From: Calycina herbarum
Taxonomy: Eukaryota > Ascomycota > Leotiomycetes > Helotiales > Pezizellaceae
Direction: 5' to 3'
DNA: 64,000 bases
Assembly (NCBI GenBank): GCA_001414485.1
Contig: LLEY01000013.1
Coordinates: forward strand, 558,001 to 622,000
The position numbers and the translations under genes are program-made. The notes beneath the pieces were generated by a model that ran no database searches, was not told the origin of the DNA, and worked only from the letters and a program-made list of their open reading frames with translations. Shown here piece after piece: positions 10,465-21,125 of the stretch (position 1 is its first letter; each line of letters starts with the position of its first letter).

Positions 10465-12195
10465 AGGGAGACTTTTGGTGACTTCGATACCAATTTAACC
10501 TGGGAGCAAATGGGGAACGATCACACGATACTTAATCTGAACATGCCCACGCAGCTGGATGCTGTCAGGAGCGAATTATAGTATTTATATTTGTCAAGTG
10601 GAATTTCCGAGGATATAGTGGCGTCACGGTGTAAGTAAGAGCTGTCGTGAAAAGAAAAGCAAGAGAAGAGGGGTTGAGAGGCTGAAAATAGAAGGGATTT
10701 TGAAGAAGAAAAAATAATCGTCGCGAGCTCATATCATTGCTCATTTTACGCTGAGTTGTCGGCGGACTTGTGAAGTCAAGAGCTTTATCTTTGCAACTCT
10801 CTCCATGCACACGACGAGGCAACCAAGACCCTGCCAGAAAAAATGGAATTCCGGTTACCAAAGGGATTGAAGTCTATGAGGATTTCAAAAAGTGTGCGCG
10901 CTGCTTACGCAAGTCGAGGTGAGAGTCAAAGGATGTTTACTTAGTGTGACACTCTTTGGTCAAGGCTATGATTTCCAGGACTCCTCGCTTTGCAAAAACT
11001 TTATTATTTGCACTCCTCAAAAGCAAGTCATTTTTTCTCAACATTGAAGGGCTAGATAACAACCACATAAATAAAAGAAGCAAGATTTTATACAAAGACC
11101 AATATATTAATTTGGAGTCAGTGTGTATTTTTTATATGTTTTACTGACATATGTGGATTGCTGAAGTTCCGTTTTGGTACGGTGTGTACGAGTACAAAGA
11201 GGGAAGTTTTCCGTCCACGGAGAGAGTGTCATGAATAGACCATTTACTATTGTAGTCTAGCAGCTCCCCTTGGGTGTTAGATGCAAACCATTTTTACTAA
11301 CAACTTTCAATCTTCAAACTTGCGGCATATAGCATAATCCATTAACCAGTTAAAACTCTCTAATTCTATCTAGATATATACTAAATTCACTTTAAATAAC
11401 GACCGTGAGTCACCGGACTTTGCTTAACTAACAAAATCCTATATTCTAGAAATTATTAAGTAATTCTTTTACCATTGAAATAAGAACGAAAAAAGTGAAT
11501 CTAAATAATTTAATTTCTTAAATAACTTTGAGTAATCATATTAAATATACGTAATCTAGATAAGTACCTATTGAAGATAGTATAATATTCTTTATAAAAG
11601 TCTCAGGACTTTAGTTTATTAACCCAATTTTCCCAAATGTTTTTGAATAATTATATTGAGTAAAATTAGTCTGTCTAGGTACCTAGTAAAGATAATATTA
11701 TAATACTATTAATAGTCTTAGAACTCTTATCTATCAACTTGATTATCCTAAACATTCTGGAATAACATAATTAGAGTAGATAATTACTTGACTACTATAG
11801 TCAGTATACCATCAATAAAGTATTAAGCAGACTAGATCACGTGGCAGGCAACTGGAAATTAAACTGGGCTTGTCATAGTTGGCAGTTTAATTTCAACTGT
11901 GACTTACAAACAGCCAATAGGGGAAGATTCTCTGGCACTAGTCTTATGCTTATTGTATTCTTAAGAACAATTCGTGGCGTAGCGTTCGAAGTACTAGAAC
12001 ACTCGCGAATTCACCACAGGTTCATTTGATGTCAATAAACAAAGTGACGCAAACATTTGGCCTCGCTTAGAGCCTTAGAAAAATTTCCGTCCACTTCGCA
12101 GCACCTGTGTATTTTCTCATACAGCCAATCTTGTTATCGCTGCCAACGAACACCTGCCCTCGAACTCCGAGTTGATACGAGCACTCATACAAGCT
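10465..12195. other. intergenic with AT-rich block
   Basis: About 1.7 kb without a supportable gene. The part from about 11280 to 11830 is strongly AT-rich and contains a decayed tandem repeat (separate entry). Confidence 0.6.
11515..11780 (+). repeat. decayed AT-rich tandem repeat, about 120-base unit
   Basis: Two diverged copies follow each other (about 11519-11638 and 11639-11765). Each carries the same order of landmarks: a TAA-rich start, a GTACCTA motif, GATAATATTATAAT-like sequence, an AGTCT(C/T)AG block, then TATTAACCC/TATCAACTT and ATTTTCC/ATTATCC. Composition and substitution type fit an RIP-affected repeat relic, but the identity is unknown. Confidence 0.45.
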
Positions 12196-14079
12196 ATGGA
12201 CAAAGGCAGTAGCATCGACATTTCGTCGATGGAATATGCAGGAAAGACATCCAAGGAAATTTATGATGATGACATGGCAGAGCCGCCGAAGGTCCGCCTA
12301 TTCCATCCACACCTTTCCCCTTTTTGCTCTTCCAATATGGAGTTCTCGATCTAATCTTTACTTAAGAAATGGACCGCCGAGTTTGGAACACCTCGAAAAA
12401 TGGAAATAATGACAGAACAATTTGTCAAACGACTCGCCAACATAGCCCAGGAAGACAACTGCACCCATAGGGACCTTGACCGCCAACAAATACTAGTACT
12501 CCTCCGAGTGTGCAAGGCGATGATAAAGTTTGCTACGACAATTGTGGCGAAGACCGAGTTCGCTAAGATTGAACGTTTCTATGATGTTACGGATTTGGAG
12601 AATCTTTTGTGTGCTTTAGACAAAGCGCAAAAGGAAAAGCAGGGTTACTCGATAAATTTGGAATACATAAACCACCTGTTGACGCCACTCTTCGATTACA
12701 TACCTCCATCTGACCTGGCATTGGCTATAGTTCAATCTTTCGATGAAGACTTCATCAGAGAATACCAACTAACACACCTTGGAGAGAGCGATGAACAAGG
12801 CAGCCTAGATGGCTCCTTCTTACACGGATTGGCTGTCTAAAGTATGTGGTGAGGGAATGCGACCCCGTCCTGGCTGGTCATTTAGAGGATCTAGGATGTA
12901 TGCGAGACGCGGCCGCTATCTGTCCAGACGAATCCAACACAAGGCTCATTGCAGGTTTGCGTGGCGATTTTCACAAGCTGTACAAGCATAAAAACAAGCT
13001 CCATCTGCAAATCTCTGCCAACCAACGACAGACCGAAAAGAAGATCGAAAAGAACGAAAGAAATCTTATGAAAGCCAAGGAAAAAATTCAAGCCGAAGCA
13101 GATGCCAGAATTTCAGAACGATCCAGAGTTGCTGAGCTAGCTGCGCAGCAGGAAAACAAGGTCAAAGACTTAGAAAATCACCTAAGCGAGGCAAAAGAGG
13201 AGATCAGGGTTTCTTTGCGTGACAAACACAGCGCGGAACGTACTTGCAAGTGGGCTGAGCAGAATCTTGCAGAGAACAAAAAGCTAGTCGAGCAAAATGT
13301 GGAAAAGGCGAGAAAAGGATAGAGATTGGAAGGGGAACTTCAACGATTAACTCTACGCCATCAATCAGCGGAGCAGGAGGCCAACAAGACCATCGATGGG
13401 CTGAAGGACGAGGTGATGAGAACAAGAAGCTTGATGATGTAAGTGAGACTTGAGATTGTTCCAAAGAACTAGGAAGCTGGTTTCTTGGGGCTTCTAAACA
13501 ATCTTGAACAATAAATGTGATTGTTCCAGGCTACTCGGGTAACGTTTAGACTAACATGGGAATTGATTTAGGTCAGCTGCTCAGGACAAAGCATATGCCG
13601 AGTCCACCGTGACGAGGCAGAAGATTGAGATCGAAATTTTAAGGGCCAGCCTCGAGTCAACAGAAGATTCTCTCCAGAAGGCCAAAAATAAGTTCGACAA
13701 AGCTAAGATTGACGCTACTTCTAAATTCAAGGCGCAGAAAAAAGAAATCGAGGAGCTGACCACAGCTTCTCAGGCTTGGCGATCTAACGCAGATATAGAG
13801 GAAGACAGAATCAAGAAGGCTGTTGACAAGGCTGTTGCTCCTCTCGAGGAGAAAATCAAAACTCTGCAAAGCGACCACGAAGAAGCGAGATTGGCAGACC
13901 AAGCTGTGCACCAAAAAATAGCTGAGGAAAACCATGAGCTGAAGGAGGAATTAAGGCGAGCCAGAACAGAGCTAGAATCCTGGACGAAGAAGAAGGGAAA
14001 ACAATATGGAAAGGGAAATAAGAAGGGGGACGGCCATGATGACTTGGGCGGAAATGATGCTGGTTTAGGTGCTGCCTAG
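12196..14079 (+). pseudogene. coiled-coil protein gene with two in-frame stop codons
   Basis: Four exons fit by phase: 12196-12291, 12367-12841, 12895-13438 and 13572-14079, summing to 541 codons. The first intron (TCTAATC branch, CTTAAG acceptor) and the third (GTAAGT donor, TTTAG acceptor) are good. The N-terminal 190 residues are a unique helical region (TEQFVKRLANIAQEDN..., LENLLCALDKAQKEKQ). The rest is coiled coil ending in a basic GKQYGKGNKKG tail. A TAA (12838-12840) and a TAG (13320-13322) break the frame; both fit CAA/CAG changed by C to T. The 12842-12894 intron lacks a clear branch point. Reading straight through in another frame (GCLKYVVRECDPVLAGHLED) also looks coding, so a frameshift near 12800 is an alternative. 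Probably a pseudogene; the gene at 5515-6743 has a similar layout. Confidence 0.55.
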
Positions 14080-14386
14080 TGAAAGGTTGGCGGCAGAGAC
14101 AAGACTATACTGCAGGTATGGGACCAAAGGCTGTAGTAGAAGTTAGTCTGGGCAATGTAGAAAACCGGAATTCACACATACTTCAGTTTACATGCAATCA
14201 TTTTACGATGGGCAGTCTTTTGAACTCAAGTAGAATGAACATACCATTCGGAAATGTGACTCTGTCATCTCATATAGATCAATGGACGCTTCATTTATCT
14301 CATCAGGTCAAATGGCTAACCGAAAGCTCTCAATTCTCAAACAATCTCAGATGCTGAACCAAGCACCCCCCAAGCCCTCCCCCAAC
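14080..14386. other. convergent intergenic, nothing seen
   Basis: About 300 bases between the 3' ends of the coiled-coil pseudogene and the DUF8021 gene. It must hold both terminators, but I see no distinct signal. Confidence 0.5.
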
Positions 14387-15335
14387 CTACCTTCCACAAT
14401 TCTTCGCCACACAAACAGTATTTTCATGAATATACCTAATCATTCCCCCTTCCACCCTCAAAAAATTCGTACTCGGCACCCCATCCGGCCTCGTCTTATC
14501 AATAAACGGGAAATCATTAAAGATATCCACGCCCCCCACCTCCTCATCAATCACATACCTACGATTCGTAATCTTAAACGGCTGCGGAAATTCCGGCATC
14601 TTGCAGGTATTCGCATTAGGTTGACTACCCCCAGTATATGCACCACCTTCGAGACGAGCACAGGGTGTTCCGTATGGGACTTGAACTTTGCCGTCGCCCC
14701 AGGAATCAAGGTACGCGTCGCCGGCGGCTTTGATAACCACGCGAGTGTCACGTTCGGCGGCGGGGATGGTATCCCAGTTTTCTTTTTTGTTCCAGTAGAG
14801 GTGGCCCGTTGCGTTGAAGGCCCAATCGCCGGCGTCTGCGATTACAGACGTGATTGTGGTGACTTTGTCCTCGGTGAAGAGCATGCGTGTATGGATGACA
14901 TAAGGATGTTTGTTCGTGGCAGAGGATATCTCTGTGAAGGTGGCACATTGTTCAGTGTCCAACAAACTACGATTGAAATCCACTACAACGGCCTGTGATA
15001 ACACGCCCTTGTTGATATCTGTTGCCGTATCGTTTTCCACATAAGTAAGATTGCTGGCTAGAGCCGCGAAAGGTTGAGCAGAGAGACCAGCAGCTTGCGT
15101 GCGGACTAGATTCCAAAACGTTAGCTCATCTAGTCGAGTGGTAGGAATAATGAGTATATACTGACGATAACCTGCGGTAGCATCTTGGAGCACTGCCCTA
15201 CTACATGCCGCTGAAACTTGGGCAGCAAGCCCTCCACATGCTAACAAAACTGAACAGATCATGATTCCTTTCCCAATTCAAGTTGTTGCAAGAAGTTCTG
15301 AAAATTTCCTCACCTATTGCGATGAATAGCTTCAT
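14387..15335 (-). CDS. secreted DUF8021-type protein (272 aa)
   Basis: Three exons (15335-15314, 15249-15172 and 15105-14387) join in phase 1 at both introns and give 272 residues. The tiny first exon plus exon 2 create a textbook signal peptide (MKLFIAIVLLACGGLAAQVSA). The second intron (66 bases, GCTAACG branch, CTAG acceptor) has no stop and could be mistaken for coding. Removing it restores DATAVRTQAAGLSAQPF, which fits the family far better. The mature protein has N-glycosylation sites (NLTY, NDTA, NATG), a VVIKAAGDAYLDSWGDG core and the conserved C-terminal DGVPSTNFLRVEGGMIRYIH. These match the fungal extracellular DUF8021 family, whose function is unknown to me. Family assignment is confident, role unknown. 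Confidence 0.88.
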
Positions 15336-15396
15336 TATATGAAGCCCCACCGAAAGAGGGGTCTCTGCTTTTGCCTCCCGGGCCGACCCTCTCTGG

Positions 15397-15404
15397 CTTA
15401 TATA
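15397..15404 (-). promoter_or_regulatory. TATA box of DUF8021 gene
   Basis: On the minus strand TATATAAG lies about 62 bases upstream of the ATG at 15335. Confidence 0.5.
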
Positions 15405-16508
15405 CCCGGATCAAATATATACGGTACTTAAGAAGGGAAAAGTAATTGGGCCAAAATTGAATTATACCCCTCCGGTAGTTCATGGAATTGATTGACCTCT
15501 TTGATTTGATTAAGTTGAAATGTCTTGGCTTACCCAGAAGCCAATTGGAAATTCATCCGGTATTTATACCGAGTAGATTCCTGTTGACTTGAAGTTTATA
15601 ACAACTTCAAACTGGAAGAAGTTCATTATCTTTGATCTGAACAATTTGTCATAGGGATGAATGAAACGGGAGTATTGCGAGCCAAGAACATTTTGCGTAA
15701 ATACTTTCGGCATTCTGGTGATATGGGGAGGCGGGATGGGATGTCTCTTCCCCCCCCCCCCCCCACTGGCAACACTAACGCGAACATCTCAAGCATCCTC
15801 TCCTACTTCGGATCCATGTCATTTGGTAAAGAGAAAAATCCAGAGTGTATCTAAAGGTTGCTAGGTGATTTTAGAAAAGTACAGTATCAAACGGTTCGCA
15901 TGAAGGCCAAACTAAAGAAAGTTGCCCAAACTTGGAAAATCATGAACAGAAGAGTATTACCTACCAATGCAATAACGCAGCTTTCCCTACGTTATTGCCA
16001 AATCATTGGTGTACGCGAGTGCGGAAAAGTAAAAGTACTAGGGAAAAGAAAAGAAATCTACAGGATGAACGAATTTGTGGATATAGACTTGACATTTTTG
16101 CCTATCTCAAAGCAGATCCCTCGGGATTCAAGCAGAAGACCTTGCCTCTACTTGGGTCCGATACACCAGTCTGTGAGAGTACACGCCAGTATAATTTCAG
16201 GGGCCTTGCGATTTTCTCGATATTCCGTAGCCTTATACTGCAAAACAGGGCGCGAAGGCAGCTCCGCTACGGGAGTTTAGGGCGGTTGAAGAGCTGGAGC
16301 TGGAGCTGGGAGAGGATTGATCGGAGCTACTTTTTGGTCGGTCGGAGCGCTGCATTTTTGGTCGACCATGGGTGGTTTTTTCGTCTTGATCATGTCAAGT
16401 GGGCATAAATGTTTTCTTTGAAGAGTCCACCCCCATTCTTTTGTTGGAGTCCCTCTTCACTCGTGGGGTGTGGTTCGAACTTGCATTTCTTAGGGTATTC
16501 GATGCTCC
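15405..16508. other. intergenic with poly-C run
   Basis: About 1.1 kb upstream of the DUF8021 gene and downstream of the Lsm gene. No gene is supportable. A run of 15 C sits at 15750-15764. Confidence 0.55.
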
Positions 16509-16956
16509 TCATCCAGATTGTTGATTTCGACCCTTCATCTGGCTCGCGAACTCTTCCACCTCAATCTTGGTGATATATTCTCCTGGCACAACCACCAAGC
16601 CCAGATATCGACTCGTCATGTGCAAAGTCACAGGCTCTTTGCCAGAGAGGTTCTTGGGCGCTGGAGGGATTCGGTACTCGAAGGTTGAGGCGAGGATTGT
16701 ATTCCGGTCCTAATTGAGAGGTTAGAGTTGTCCTTAATCTCGAATTCAAAGAGGGAGGGAGGTTGGAAAAGGCATAATTTACAGAATCAGTGCATTTGAA
16801 TTGGCCCAAGAACATGCGCGAGTCGGAGGTCGTAACACGGAGGGTCTTGTTGAGGAGTGATCTGAGATAATCTTCTGATTGTGATTTCTCCATTGTCGGG
16901 TGCCAGTGAGGATGGTGTTGTGAGTCCGTGGGGGAGGCTTGGTGATGTTTGTTCAT
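16509..16956 (-). CDS. Lsm-domain protein, NatC auxiliary subunit (NAA38/Mak31-like)
   Basis: Exon 1 (16956-16783) and exon 2 (16709-16509) join in phase 0 (GTAAAT donor, ATTAG acceptor) to give 124 residues. The fold signature is an Sm/Lsm domain: Sm1 is LLNKTLRVTTSDSRMFLGQF then DRNTILASTFEYR, and Sm2 is TSRYLGLVVVPGEYITKIEV. The short protein with an N-terminal His/Pro-rich extension and a divergent Sm2 fits LSMD1/NAA38, the third subunit of the N-alpha-acetyltransferase NatC, rather than a spliceosomal Lsm protein. In NatC it would assist cotranslational acetylation of hydrophobic N-termini. A second in-frame Met (MEKSQSED) just before the domain is an alternative start. It is transcribed divergently from the Rad2 gene across a 320-base gap. 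Confidence 0.85.
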
Positions 16957-17276
16957 ATGTGAGGTAACCTACCCGGCGATTAGGCGCTATCAGCATCAGC
17001 TCCACCACAGGCATCTGGTGGAGTGCGTCTCGAGTCATCGTCGTCATTCTGCAACTCAACGGCAAAGTGAATGAATACACAGCTTCTCAGTTCTCCCTTT
17101 TTATCTTGACTATCGAAAGGGATACCATACCATACACAATGTATGCCTGCGTTGATCGTTTCAACGCCTCCCAACGGTTCTCAACGACGACGCCGTGAAG
17201 GCACCGCATCCTTATTTTGATAATATCCAACCAACTACTCGAGGAAAGACTTTGATAGTCTTTCCAACCCTTCGCT
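16957..17276. promoter_or_regulatory. shared divergent promoter region (NAA38-like / Rad2)
   Basis: This 320-base gap separates two head-to-head housekeeping genes and must hold both promoters. I see no clear TATA box, as is usual for housekeeping genes. Confidence 0.5.
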
Positions 17277-20200
17277 ATGGGTGTTACTGGCCTCTGGCCC
17301 ATCCTCCATCCATGCGCTCGCCCAACTCCTCTGCCGACTCTCAATCGAAAACGGCTAGCCGTCGACGCGTCTATCTGGATCTACCAGTTCCTCAAAGCCG
17401 TCCGAGACAAGGAGGGAAATGCGTTGCGCAATTCACATGTGGTGGGATTCTTCCGTCGAATATGCAAGCTGTTGTTCTTTGGTATCAAGCCGGTATTCGT
17501 GTTCGATGGCGGGGCACCGATTTTGAAGAGGCAGACCATTTTGGGGCGTAAGAGGAGAAGAGAGGGCAGGAGGGAAGATGCTGTGAGAACGGCTGGAAAA
17601 CTCCTTGCTGTCCAGATGCAAAGAAGGGGGGAAGAGGAAGTCGAAAAGAGAAAGAGAGACAAACAACGAGAAAAAGATGGGCTCAGGCCGCTTGTGGAGG
17701 ACGAGGAAGCTGTCAAGGACGGCGAGGAGATAGTTTATGCGGCAGAGATGGGAATGGATGCGCAGCAACGGGAAAAGGGTCGGAAATTCAAGAAGACGGA
17801 CGCATATCATCTGCCAGATTTGAACAATGGTATCGAAGGAATGGGCCAGCCGAATGATCCTAGGATTATGAGCGCCGAAGAGCTGGAGGAATATGCAAGA
17901 CAGTTTCATAACGGGGAAGATGTAAATCTGTACGATTTCAGCAAAATCGACTTTAATGGAGATTTTTTCATGAGTCTACCTCCCGTCGATCGATACAATA
18001 TTCTCAATGCCGCGAGACTGCGAAGTAGATTGCGTATGGGTTTGAGCAAAGAGCAATTGGAAGAGATGTTCCCGGACCGCATGGCGTTTAGCAAATTTCA
18101 GATTGAGAGAGTTAGAGAACGAAACGAATTAACGCAACGGTTGATGAATTTGAATGGCATGAACGATTCAGACAAGCTCTTTGGCGTTGGCACCCAAAGA
18201 ATCGCAGGTGAGAGGGACCGGGAATATGTTTTGGTCAAGAACTCTGGGGTAGAGGGAGGGTATGCATTGGGAGTTGTGAGCGTTGACAAAACCGTGGGTG
18301 AAAGAAACAATCCTGTCGACCTCGAAGCCATACATCAGAAAATCAAAGAAAAACATGATTCCGAGTCCGAAGAAGAGTTCGAAGACGTACCCGTTGAGGG
18401 TCTAAACCGATTGCCAAAGCTCAAGGAACCACAACGTCAAAATTTAACTTATGAAGACTTTCAGGCACAAGAACTTGCGAAGGCTAGACGAGAGAAACTT
18501 GGCGCCAGAAACCAAGATTTAGTAGGGGAAAGAGAACCTGTCCAACTAGATACGCTATTCGTGGATGAGGCAGAACCGTCAAACGCGCACGATGATCTCT
18601 TTGACGAGGACGATGAACTCAACAGAGCCATCGCCATGTCTCTTCAGAAGGAGCCAGAAATCGAGGACCTTTCCGAGAGTGAACATCTCAGTCGTGCAAT
18701 AGCACTTTCTCTCCAGAAGAATCACGGCAACGAGTCCGAAAATGATGATATTGACGACTTCGAGGACGCTCCGATGCCAGAATATCAACAGGTAGCTGTT
18801 CCGGAACCCAAACCGCTCGCCAATTCCAGTGGTAGAATGGTTGCACATATTGTCAACAATAGAGCGAATGTGGCTGTTCCCAAAAGAAAGGCAGTGACTG
18901 TTGAGAGCGATAGCGACAGCGACATGGACATGCAAGCAGCACTTGCAAAAGCCAGGAGACAGAAGGCCCCAGAAGCAAAACGACATCAACCTGCACCAAT
19001 TGTCAACAATACGAAGAATCCATTTGATGGCCCGTTGCCTTTTGAATCACTGAATCTCAAGAACTCGATTTTTCGAAAGCAGCCCAAAGCGCTCGTCGAA
19101 GTTCAAACGAAATCGAATGTGGATGACGATGAAGCAGGTGGCTTTGTAGCAGAGGACGCGGATGATACTTCCAAACCTCTCCCTCCATGGCTGATAGGGA
19201 CTGGGGATATCCGATCGCAAGTCAAGGAACAGCAAAAGAGAGGTCATGAGATTGACGCTGAAGATCAAGAGAGGGCTGAGGAGGAACAAAGACGAGTCAA
19301 AGAGAAGAATGGACCTATTCAGATTGACACTTCTGATGAGGATAGTGATGTGGAGATTGTTGATGCCCCAATCCGTGTCAACACCCCTGGAGATCTTGCA
19401 GAGAACATTAGGGCTAAACCTCCTGTTGGCGATGTTCCCAATGCCACTCAAGTTTCTCCTGCACTGGAGCCAGTTACTATCAACCCCCCAACCCCCAAGG
19501 AAGTAGAAGCGGATGAAGAATTGGTTGACTGGTCCGAAAGCGACCATGGAGATCTTGTGAGGAAGCCAACTAGGCCAATAGAGAACACGCCATCGAAATC
19601 GTCTTCTCCCGAATTCGAAGATGTAGAAATAGGACTGCCAGCTAACATCGGTGCCAGCACATCTGCTAGTCTTGTTAACGATGAGCAACCAGCGGACAAT
19701 GTTGACAACCCCACCACAACTCGCGCAGCAGATGAGGCATTCGAAAAGGCCCCCGTGGAACACTTTTCCGATTCATTCGATGAATTCTCTGACCCAGATG
19801 ACGAAGAACTCCTGACTGCACTCGCCCAAGAAGCCGAGACTCACGCCGCCTTCGCATCAACACTCAACTACAAAACGCCAGCCGAGAACCAAGCAGCTTT
19901 CGAGCAAGAACTCAAGGTTCTTCGCAACCAGCAGAAGAAGGACCGTCGAGACGCCGATGAAGTGACGCAAACCATGGTGGCAGAGTGTCAAGCACTTCTC
20001 TCACTTTTCGGTATCCCTTACATCACCGCTCCCATGGAAGCCGAAGCGCAATGCGCCGAGCTTGTTAGACTCGAGCTCGTGGATGGAGTGGTAACTGATG
20101 ATTGCGATATCTTTCTCTTCGGTGGCACGAGAGTTTATAAAAACATGTTCAACTCGAATAAATTCGTGGAATGCTATCTGCAAAACGACATCGAGAAGGA

Positions 20201-21125
20201 ATTGAGTCTCAGCAGAGACCAACTCATTGCCATCGCTCAATTACTGGGAAGTGATTACACCGAAGGTCTTCCAGGCGTAGGACCCGTCACAGCTCTGGAA
20301 ATCTTATCCGAGTTTCCTACCCCGAATACGGGTCTGGATGAGTTCAGGGAGTGGTGGGATTCGGTGCAAAAACCATTTCCTCCACCGCTTAATACGGAAC
20401 CTTCTACTTTTCGTAAGAAGTTCCGGAGAGCACAAGGCACGAAGTTGTTCCTTCCCTCTACTTTCCCTTCTCCGGCTGTTACGGAGGCATATCTCAAACC
20501 CGACGTAGACTCCACGCCCGAACCCTTCCAATGGGGTGTCCCTGACCTCGATCGTCTGCGGGATTTCCTGATGGCTACCATCGGATGGAGTCAAGAGAGG
20601 ACGGATGAAGTTCTTGTCCCGGTCATTCGGGATATGAATCGTAGGGAGACAGAGGGTACACAGAGCAATATCACGAGATATTTCGAGGGTGCGGTGGGTG
20701 CTGGTGCGGTTGGGGCGAGGAGTGAGGCTGCGTTGGCGAGGGGTGAGGGCGGGAGTAAGAGGATGAGGGAGGCGGTCGGGAGGCTGAAGAAGAAGAAAGA
20801 GAATCCTTTAGCTACTCTCGCAGAGCAGGCTAGTGAGTGGGCTAAGAAGAAGGATAGAGAGGCTGAGAAGGAGAGGGAGAGGGAGAAAGCTGGTAAGGGG
20901 AAGAAGGCGAAAGGAAAGGGGAAGGGAAGAGGAAGGAAATCGACTGTTAGTCCTGTTGATGATGTTGCGAGTCCTGTTGCGGAAGACGATGAAGGGGAGG
21001 CGGATGATGAGAGTGGATCTGGAGATGAGGATGAATATTCTACTTCTACCACTGAGAAGGGGAAGTCAAAGAGGAAGGGGAAGGGAAAAGCTCCTGCGAA
21101 TAAGCGGAAGAAGACCAAGGTGTAA
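17277..21125 (+). CDS. RAD2: nucleotide excision repair endonuclease Rad2/XPG (Rad13)
   Basis: A single uninterrupted frame of 1282 residues, a normal length for fungal Rad2. It cuts 3' of bulky lesions in nucleotide excision repair. The N-domain opens MGVTGLWPIL with VDASIWIYQFLKAVRDKEG (about 29-47) and VFVFDGGAPILKRQT (about 73-87). The I-domain begins near residue 899 (MVAECQALLSLFGIPYITAP) and holds EAEAQCAEL, VTDDCDIFLFG and the helix-turn-helix GSDYTEGLPGVGPVTA (about 991), so the metal-binding acidic residues are present. The long acidic spacer carries two ubiquitin-interacting-like motifs (LNRAIAMSLQ and LSRAIALSLQ, about 446-478). Near residue 1130 QSNITRYF is a PCNA-interacting-type motif. 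The C-terminus is a lysine-rich nuclear-localisation tail interrupted by an acidic patch. Confidence 0.97.
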   Translation: MGVTGLWPILHPCARPTPLPTLNRKRLAVDASIWIYQFLKAVRDKEGNALRNSHVVGFFRRICKLLFFGIKPVFVFDGGAPILKRQTILGRKRRREGRREDAVRTAGKLLAVQMQRRGEEEVEKRKRDKQREKDGLRPLVEDEEAVKDGEEIVYAAEMGMDAQQREKGRKFKKTDAYHLPDLNNGIEGMGQPNDPRIMSAEELEEYARQFHNGEDVNLYDFSKIDFNGDFFMSLPPVDRYNILNAARLRSRLRMGLSKEQLEEMFPDRMAFSKFQIERVRERNELTQRLMNLNGMNDSDKLFGVGTQRIAGERDREYVLVKNSGVEGGYALGVVSVDKTVGERNNPVDLEAIHQKIKEKHDSESEEEFEDVPVEGLNRLPKLKEPQRQNLTYEDFQAQELAKARREKLGARNQDLVGEREPVQLDTLFVDEAEPSNAHDDLFDEDDELNRAIAMSLQKEPEIEDLSESEHLSRAIALSLQKNHGNESENDDIDDFEDAPMPEYQQVAVPEPKPLANSSGRMVAHIVNNRANVAVPKRKAVTVESDSDSDMDMQAALAKARRQKAPEAKRHQPAPIVNNTKNPFDGPLPFESLNLKNSIFRKQPKALVEVQTKSNVDDDEAGGFVAEDADDTSKPLPPWLIGTGDIRSQVKEQQKRGHEIDAEDQERAEEEQRRVKEKNGPIQIDTSDEDSDVEIVDAPIRVNTPGDLAENIRAKPPVGDVPNATQVSPALEPVTINPPTPKEVEADEELVDWSESDHGDLVRKPTRPIENTPSKSSSPEFEDVEIGLPANIGASTSASLVNDEQPADNVDNPTTTRAADEAFEKAPVEHFSDSFDEFSDPDDEELLTALAQEAETHAAFASTLNYKTPAENQAAFEQELKVLRNQQKKDRRDADEVTQTMVAECQALLSLFGIPYITAPMEAEAQCAELVRLELVDGVVTDDCDIFLFGGTRVYKNMFNSNKFVECYLQNDIEKELSLSRDQLIAIAQLLGSDYTEGLPGVGPVTALEILSEFPTPNTGLDEFREWWDSVQKPFPPPLNTEPSTFRKKFRRAQGTKLFLPSTFPSPAVTEAYLKPDVDSTPEPFQWGVPDLDRLRDFLMATIGWSQERTDEVLVPVIRDMNRRETEGTQSNITRYFEGAVGAGAVGARSEAALARGEGGSKRMREAVGRLKKKKENPLATLAEQASEWAKKKDREAEKEREREKAGKGKKAKGKGKGRGRKSTVSPVDDVASPVAEDDEGEADDESGSGDEDEYSTSTTEKGKSKRKGKGKAPANKRKKTKV

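Noticed and set aside
13240..13322. Intron that would remove the TAG of the coiled-coil pseudogene (GTACTT to GATAG)
   Set aside because: It shifts the reading frame, so it does not rescue the protein.
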